From the NCBI GenBank assembly GCA_944320735.1, contig CALUIQ010000126.1, forward strand, positions 1 through 35,069: a stretch of DNA of 35,069 nt. Reading direction: 5' to 3'. Numbering within the stretch: the stretch's first letter is position 1; each line of letters starts with the position of its first letter. Below are positions 30,057 through 35,069 of this stretch, piece by piece. Both the position numbers and the translations under genes were made by a program. The notes under the pieces were generated by a model. The model was given only the letters and a program-made list of their open reading frames with translations, was not told the origin of the DNA and made no database searches. Source of the stretch: an uncultured Bacteroides sp. Its GTDB lineage: Bacteria > Bacteroidota > Bacteroidia > Bacteroidales > Bacteroidaceae.

Positions 30057-32594
30057 TTATCCACATCGGGACGCTCCGCACGTCTTGCATATCAGGCAGC
30101 CCTCTTGGTAGACCAGCGTCTCATTGCCGCAGTTGGGGCATTTCTGTCCTTTGGCTTCCGTGCCGTCCAATACGTATTTCTTCAGCGCGCGTTCCACGCC
30201 GTTCTTCCAGGTATTGATGTTTTCGCTGTCCAGCTGGAGCGAGCTGACCAACTTGATGACCTGCTCGATGGGCATACGGTAGCGCAACACGCCGGAAATG
30301 AGTTTGGCGTAGTTCCAATATTCCTTGTTGAACTTCTCGGACAAACCTTCGATGGTCACCTTGTAGCCACGCTTGTTTTCGAACTGGAAGTCGTAATGCT
30401 TGCGTCCGTTTTCATCGTAATTCTTGATGATGTGGCCACTCGTCACGCTCTTGGGCAATACGATGCCTTCATCGTCATCCAGCACACCGGTGAATATCTC
30501 GTAGGGATGTCCGTCCATCAGTCCGACGAAAGCCACCCATTTCTCCTTGTTGTTTTGGAAACGCACGACGTCGGCTTCCAATACTTTGGGACGGGTCTCT
30601 ACGACCGTAGGCGGTTTGCACGGCGGAAGCTCTTCTTTCTTGTCGCTCTTGGTGGAGAGCAATACGCCCGAGCGTGAGCCGTCGCGGTAGACGGTACAGC
30701 CTTTGCACCCCGAACGCCAGGCTTCGATGTACAGTTGGTTCACCAAGTCTTCGTCCACAGTGGCCGGCAGGTTGATGGTGACGCTGATAGAGTGGTCTAC
30801 CCACTTTTGGATGCGGCCTTGCATCTTGACCTTCATCAACCAATCTACGTCGTTGGAGGTTGCCTTATAATAAGGTGATTCTTCTACCAGCTTGTCTATC
30901 TCCTCTTGGGTATAACGCTTGGCAGGGTCATAACCTTTGGCTTCCATCCACGTGACGAATTTGGGGTGGAAGACGATGTATTCCTCGAAAGCGTCGCCCG
31001 TTTCGTCCACGTAGTCGATGCGTACGTTCGTGTCGTTCGGGTTCACCTTGCGGCGGCGTTTGTACACGGGCAGGAACACCGGCTCGATGCCCGACGTCGT
31101 CTGCGTCATCAGGCTGGTGGTGCCCGTGGGGGCGATGGTCAGGCAGGCGATGTTGCGCCGTCCGTATTTCTTCATGTCCTCGTACAGTTGCGGGTCGGCT
31201 TCGCGCAGGCGGTTGATGAAGGGGTTGTTCTTCTCGCGCTCCGTGTCGTAGATGTCGAAGGCGCCACGCTCCTTGGCCATTTCTACGGACGAATGGTAAG
31301 CACTCAGTGCGATGGTCTTGTGCACTTTTTCCGAGAAAGCGGTTGCCTCTTCCGTGCCGTAACGCAGGTTCAGCGCGGCCAGCATGTCGCCTTCGGCCGT
31401 GATGCCCACGCCGGTGCGTCGGCCTTGTCCGCTCTTCTTATATATCTTTTGCCACAAGGCGCGTTCGGTACGCTTCACGTCATCGCTTTCGGGGTCGGAG
31501 TCAATCTTTTCCATGATGCGCTCTATCTTCTCCAGCTCCAGGTCGATGATGTCGTCCATGATGCGCTGGGCCAATACTACATGTTTGTGGAACAGGTCGA
31601 AGTCGAAGTATGCGTCCGGTTTGAACGGATTTACTACGTATGAATAAAGGTTGATGGCCAGCAAGCGGCACGAGTCGTAAGGGCACAAAGGTATCTCCCC
31701 GCAGGGGTTGGTGGATACGGTCTTGTAGCCCAAGTCGGCATAGCAGTCGGGCACGGACTCGCGGATGATGGTGTCCCAAAAGAGCACGCCCGGCTCTGCG
31801 GACTTCCATGCGTTGTGCACGATTTTCCGCCACAGTTCGTTGGCGTTGATGTCTTTTCTCACCATCGGGTTTTTGCTGTCGATGGGATATTGTTGCGTGT
31901 ACGTCCGGTTGTCGATGGCCGCCTGCATAAAAGCGTCGTCCAGCTTGACGGAAACATTGGCTCCCGTCACTTTGCCTTCCGCCATTTTGGCATCGATAAA
32001 AGCTTCGGCGTCCGGATGCTTGATGGACACGCTCAGCATTAACGCGCCGCGGCGTCCGTCCTGGGCCACTTCGCGGGTAGAGTTGGAGTAACGCTCCATG
32101 AAAGGCACCAGTCCGGTAGAAGTCAGTGCGGAGTTTTTCACGGGTGAGCCTTTGGGGCGAATGTGGGAAAGGTCGTGACCTACACCTCCGCGGCGTTTCA
32201 TCAGCTGCACCTGTTCTTCGTCTATCTTGAAGATGGCGCCATACGAATCGGCTTCTCCGTCCACGCCTATCACGAAGCAGTTGGACAAAGAGGCTATCTG
32301 GTAATCGTTGCCGATGCCCGTCATGGGGCTGCCTTGCGGAACGATGTACTTAAAGTGATCCAGCAGGCCGAACAGTTCGTCGGCGCTAAGCGGATTGGGA
32401 TACTTGGCTTCGATGCGGGCTATTTCGTTCGCGATACGCCAATGCATGTCTTCCGGAGACTGCTCGTAGATGTTTCCGAAAGAATCCTTCACGGCGTACT
32501 TGTTCACCCACACCCGGGCCGCCAGTTCGTCGCCTTGGAAGTATCGGAGGGATGCTTCGTAGGCTTCGTCGTACGTATAAGTTTTCTTTTCCAC
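30057..32594 (-). CDS. nrdJ: Adenosylcobalamin-dependent ribonucleotide reductase (class II)
   Basis: This 845-residue enzyme makes deoxyribonucleotides without oxygen, using coenzyme B12. Conserved parts include SLSNCFVIG near the N-terminal active-site cysteine, RRGGVGHDLSHIRPKGSPV, and the NPCGE motif near residue 294 (STNPCGEIPLCPYDSCRLLAINL). IAPTGTTSLMTQTTSGIEPVF is the typical substrate-binding loop. The C-terminus has a Cys-rich zinc-ribbon-like segment, CPNCGNETLVYQEGCLICKTCGASRC, which probably shuttles electrons. The gene has its own promoter and terminator and is divergent from an AraC regulator. Its leader is only about 70-75 bases, and I see no cobalamin riboswitch in it. Confidence 0.96.
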   Translation of the reverse strand: MEKKTYTYDEAYEASLRYFQGDELAARVWVNKYAVKDSFGNIYEQSPEDMHWRIANEIARIEAKYPNPLSADELFGLLDHFKYIVPQGSPMTGIGNDYQIASLSNCFVIGVDGEADSYGAIFKIDEEQVQLMKRRGGVGHDLSHIRPKGSPVKNSALTSTGLVPFMERYSNSTREVAQDGRRGALMLSVSIKHPDAEAFIDAKMAEGKVTGANVSVKLDDAFMQAAIDNRTYTQQYPIDSKNPMVRKDINANELWRKIVHNAWKSAEPGVLFWDTIIRESVPDCYADLGYKTVSTNPCGEIPLCPYDSCRLLAINLYSYVVNPFKPDAYFDFDLFHKHVVLAQRIMDDIIDLELEKIERIMEKIDSDPESDDVKRTERALWQKIYKKSGQGRRTGVGITAEGDMLAALNLRYGTEEATAFSEKVHKTIALSAYHSSVEMAKERGAFDIYDTEREKNNPFINRLREADPQLYEDMKKYGRRNIACLTIAPTGTTSLMTQTTSGIEPVFLPVYKRRRKVNPNDTNVRIDYVDETGDAFEEYIVFHPKFVTWMEAKGYDPAKRYTQEEIDKLVEESPYYKATSNDVDWLMKVKMQGRIQKWVDHSISVTINLPATVDEDLVNQLYIEAWRSGCKGCTVYRDGSRSGVLLSTKSDKKEELPPCKPPTVVETRPKVLEADVVRFQNNKEKWVAFVGLMDGHPYEIFTGVLDDDEGIVLPKSVTSGHIIKNYDENGRKHYDFQFENKRGYKVTIEGLSEKFNKEYWNYAKLISGVLRYRMPIEQVIKLVSSLQLDSENINTWKNGVERALKKYVLDGTEAKGQKCPNCGNETLVYQEGCLICKTCGASRCG

Positions 32595-32671
32595 AATAAT
32601 ATATATTTAGATTTTTATGTAGCACTCAGATGATTTTGTAGAAGTCATGCTCATGGCCAACAAATGTTTTG

Positions 32672-32702
32672 CAAAGCTATGAATGTTTTTTGAATTGACA
32701 AA
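32672..32702 (-). promoter_or_regulatory. Consensus promoter for nrdJ
   Basis: Read on the minus strand, TTTG (32702-32699) is followed after 19 bases by TAGCTTTG (32679-32672). Both boxes fit the Bacteroides consensus exactly. Transcription would begin near 32665, leaving a leader of about 70 bases before nrdJ. Confidence 0.85.
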
Positions 32703-32852
32703 AGAAATATTTCTTTTTTTATCAACAGCTTGTTAGTTTCCCGATTTTGTTTGTTAATATCTTGATTGCTATGCGTTTGCGTTTTTGTTGGCTTGGCGGA
32801 GTTTTCCAAAAAGGAAAATCGTGTGTATGTGCCGCGTCTGGATTTATTTTCG

Positions 32853-32860
32853 TATCTTTG
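32853..32860 (+). promoter_or_regulatory. -7 box for the AraC-family gene
   Basis: TATCTTTG at 32853-32860 fits TAnnTTTG and lies 24 bases before the ATG at 32885. The -33 is weak. Together with the nrdJ promoter it forms a divergent promoter region of about 290 bases, otherwise AT-rich and without genes. Confidence 0.55.
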
Positions 32861-32884
32861 CAAGCACAAAACACATCAAGAGCA

Positions 32885-33733
32885 ATGGAAAAACAAGAAA
32901 TGGAAGAAGGAAATCCCTTGAAACTGATATTCAATTACAACAATGTATTCTTCAGTTTCTTCTACGACGACGCTTCGGCCTGCGTCCACCGTTCGCGCGA
33001 GTATGCCGTCAACTACGTCTACTCCGGTGAGATGGTGCTGGACAACGGCAAGCGGCAAATCCACGTGGGCAAGGGCGAAAGCGTGTTCATTCCGCGCGAC
33101 CATCATATAACGATGTACAAGCGGCCTTGCGGCGGCGAGCGTTATTGCGGCATCTTCCTCAGCTTCACCCGCCAGTTCCTGCGGGAGATGTATGCGCAGG
33201 GCGGCCCTTACAGAGTGCCCGCCGATACGCCCAAGCTGAAGCCCAACGTCATCAAGCTGCCCAAGACTGCCGAGCTGGCCAGCCTCTTTGCCTCGCTGAC
33301 TCCTTTCTTCGACCCGGAGGTGAAGCCGCAGGACGACTTTATGCGGCTGAAGCTACAGGAGGGACTGCTCGCCTTGCTCCACATCGACGGGCGGTTTGCC
33401 CCCACGCTCTTCGACTTCAACGAGCCGTGGAAGATAGACATCCTGGACTTTATGAACCAGAACTACATGTACGAGTTCACGCAAGCGGACTTGGCGCACT
33501 ACACCGGCCGCAGCCTCGCCACCTTCAAGCGCGACTTCAAGAAGATAAGCGACCTCACGCCGGAGAAATGGCTCATCCGCAAGCGGCTGGAGGTGGCCTA
33601 CGCCCTGATGCAGCAAGGGGGGAAGCGGGTTGTGGATGTCTGCGCCACCGTGGGCTTCAAGAACCAGTCGCACTTTTCCGCCGCCTTCAAGAAGCAATAC
33701 GGCATCGCGCCTACCGCCGTGGCGGCTTTTTGA
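32885..33733 (+). CDS. AraC-family transcriptional regulator
   Basis: The 282-residue protein has an N-terminal cupin-like sensor region (SREYAVNYVYSGEMVLDNGKRQIHVGKGESVFIPRDHHITMYKRPC). The C-terminal domain is a double helix-turn-helix: residues near 190-230 (EFTQADLAHYTGRSLATFKRDFKKISDLTPEKWLIRKRL) and 240-280 (VVDVCATVGFKNQSHFSAAFKKQYGIAPTAV). This is the layout of AraC regulators that answer a small ligand. A start at 32885 matches the upstream -7 box; a longer reading from 32747 crosses the promoter and is rejected. It is divergent from nrdJ and upstream of the broken fimbrillin-like gene, so either could be its target. A short GC hairpin with T-run (33714-33731) overlaps the 3' end and may terminate it. 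Confidence 0.93.
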   Translation: MEKQEMEEGNPLKLIFNYNNVFFSFFYDDASACVHRSREYAVNYVYSGEMVLDNGKRQIHVGKGESVFIPRDHHITMYKRPCGGERYCGIFLSFTRQFLREMYAQGGPYRVPADTPKLKPNVIKLPKTAELASLFASLTPFFDPEVKPQDDFMRLKLQEGLLALLHIDGRFAPTLFDFNEPWKIDILDFMNQNYMYEFTQADLAHYTGRSLATFKRDFKKISDLTPEKWLIRKRLEVAYALMQQGGKRVVDVCATVGFKNQSHFSAAFKKQYGIAPTAVAAF

Positions 33734-33753
33734 CAAAAAAATCACCGCATCCC

Positions 33754-33783
33754 TTGCTTTTTTCCGGAAAATGCTTAACTTCG
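33754..33783 (+). promoter_or_regulatory. Promoter upstream of the fimbrillin-like gene
   Basis: TTG at 33754-33756 is followed after 19 bases by TAACTTCG at 33776-33783, one base from TAnnTTTG. It lies 45 bases before the ATG at 33829, so the broken downstream gene still appears to have a promoter. Confidence 0.5.
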
Positions 33784-33828
33784 CCCCCGATAGTTAGATT
33801 GATAACTCCTTTAAACACCGCGCTGATT

Positions 33829-35069
33829 ATGAAAGATAAAATAACACAAATCACCTCCCCCCATAACACTTATTAACGTATTCTCCTTCCTATTGGCGTT
33901 CCTCGCCGCCTGCGAGTCGCCCCTCCAGCCCGACTCCCTGCCCCAAGGCGTCTACCCCTTGCAGATAGGCAACGTCAGCTTCACCGCCGAAGTCACCGAA
34001 TAGCCGTGGACGAGGGTTAGCGAAAGCGCGGACGGACAGAGCAGCGTATGGGATTGGGACGGCTCGGAAATGATAGGCGTGCAGCTGGGCGACGAAACCG
34101 CCATCTACACGCTGAATGCCGATAAGACATTGACATCCGACAGGCAGCTCTACTGGCAAAGCACTGCCCCCGCTACCGTCACCGCTTGGTACCCCACTTC
34201 TGAGGAAGTCTCCCTTGCCTACCAAACCACCGGACTTGCCTACGTACTGCGAGCCTTTGTTCCCAATGCCCAATACAACGACCCCGTCTCCCTTCAATTC
34301 ATCCATCAGCTTGCCAAAGTGCGGGTCACGCTGAGCGGCACACAAGCCGGACAAGTAAATAAGGTAGAAGTAAACAACTACACCGCCTGCACCCACACCC
34401 AAGGCGACAACGTAACGCCCGGCACGGCGGGTTGGATAACCATGCACAAAGTGGACGCCACCACCTACGAAGCCAACGTAGTACCCGTCACCTCCATCAC
34501 CCCCGATAACTTCATCCGACTGAACGGCACCGCCATAGCCAACGTCAGCGGCATCAGCACGCTGCAAGCCGCCACGATGTACACCATCGGACTCACCGTA
34601 AACTCATCCATACCCGCAGACGCACAGGAGATACCTGCCAATGGCACCATCAACGACAACGGCAACTATGTGGTGCGCGGCACACGCAACACCTCCATCA
34701 ACATCACCGGCGACAATCCTACCATTTATCTGGAGAATGCGAACATCTCCGCCCCAACCCCTATCCGCATCACAGGAAACAGCACTGCCACCATATGCGT
34801 GACAGGCGGCAATAGTGCCGTGACCTCCACCAGCGGGACAGGTATGATAGTGGAAAAAGGAAGTACGCTAATCATCACTTCCGAAAGTACAGATAACGTA
34901 ATCACCGTTCGAGGAAAGAACAATTCGTCGAACGATTACCCGGGTATCGGAGGAAACGAATCGGGCGATTGCGGGACAATCCGCATAGAGAATGTAACCG
35001 TTCATGCGTATGGAGACGGAACATTCGCTTGTGCGCCGGGAATAGGACCGTCGCAAAACTATTCTTGCG
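33829..35069 (+). pseudogene. Fimbrillin-like surface lipoprotein gene, disrupted, cut by window end
   Basis: The ATG at 33829 gives only 15 codons (MKDKITQITSPHNTY). The following frame encodes ITLINVFSFLLAFLAACESP, a lipoprotein signal, and then a long open frame to the window end. Removing one base from the C6 run at 33857-33862 would join them. A second lesion is the in-frame TAG at 34001-34003, between VSFTAEVTE and PWTRVSESADG. Downstream, WDWDGSEMIGVQLGDE and LQFIHQLAKVRVTLSG resemble the Mfa-like/fimbrillin family of Bacteroides surface fimbriae or adhesins. From about 34640 the sequence looks like beta-helix repeats (INITGDNPTIYLENANIS, YPGIGGNESGDCGTIRIENV). The frame is open from 34004 to 35069. 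Two lesions favour a pseudogene, though sequencing error or tract slippage is possible. Confidence 0.75.

Noticed and set aside
32595..32670. Cobalamin riboswitch before nrdJ
   Set aside because: The leader from the predicted start is about 70 bases, too short, and no B12-box-like sequence was seen.
33127..33876. Plus-strand 249-codon frame overlapping the AraC gene
   Set aside because: It is Arg/Ala/Gly-rich shadow sequence of the GC-rich AraC gene in another frame.
33890..34567. Minus-strand 225-codon frame at the right edge
   Set aside because: Its Gly/Val-rich translation is the antisense of the fimbrillin-like frame, which has a lipoprotein signal and family features on the plus strand.

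Overview
The window reads as chromosomal DNA of a gut Bacteroidales, most likely Bacteroides or a close relative. Supporting signs are the SusC/SusD pair, an UpxY-headed capsule operon, a fimbrillin-type lipoprotein, a B12-dependent ribonucleotide reductase, the DUF4248/HU/smalltalk/amidase gene set, and many promoters of the Bacteroides form (-33 TTTG or TTG, about 19-20 bases, -7 TAnnTTTG). No tRNA, rRNA, CRISPR array or insertion sequence was seen.

Layout. (1) 1-3100: an unrecognised minus-strand gene, then DUF4248 protein, a six-copy palindromic repeat array, an HU-like protein with an acidic tail, a 37-residue smalltalk-type peptide and a T7-lysozyme-like amidase. (2) 3065-9140: a minus-strand polysaccharide-export operon upxY-wza-wzc/BY-kinase-PHP phosphatase. 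Its promoter region (7691-7906) is bounded by two exact 21-bp inverted repeats and lies beside a tyrosine recombinase gene. As sequenced, the only good promoter match in the segment points away from the operon, so the operon looks switched OFF. (3) 9141-16755: a 1959-residue alpha-2-macroglobulin-like protein, a two-gene cassette of tiny membrane proteins (one only 34 residues), and a SlyD-like FKBP isomerase with a Cys/Gly tail and a strong terminator. (4) 17058-25975: a small polysaccharide utilisation locus (SusC-like, SusD-like, GH20 hexosaminidase, Ser-type sulfatase), which suggests foraging on 6-sulfated N-acetylhexosamine glycans. (5) 26052-32594: a lipoprotein gene whose terminator lies inside the convergent folB, then malQ with starch-binding domains and nrdJ with a clear promoter and terminator. 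(6) 32885-35069: an AraC regulator and a fimbrillin-like gene carrying a frameshift at a run of six C and an in-frame TAG. It is broken or conditionally expressed, and runs off the right edge.

Intergenic DNA is unusually patterned. At least six long inverted-repeat elements have arms built from short direct repeats (1-104, 2919-3013, 9175-9300, 15312-15377, 15941-16066, 22211-22329). A 14-bp box, TAAATTCCCATTTA, recurs four times in the first 9.4 kb.

The strongest candidates for a distinctive system are the invertible capsule switch with its adjacent recombinase and the palindromic array between the DUF4248 and HU genes. All positions and matches were read by eye; no database search was run.
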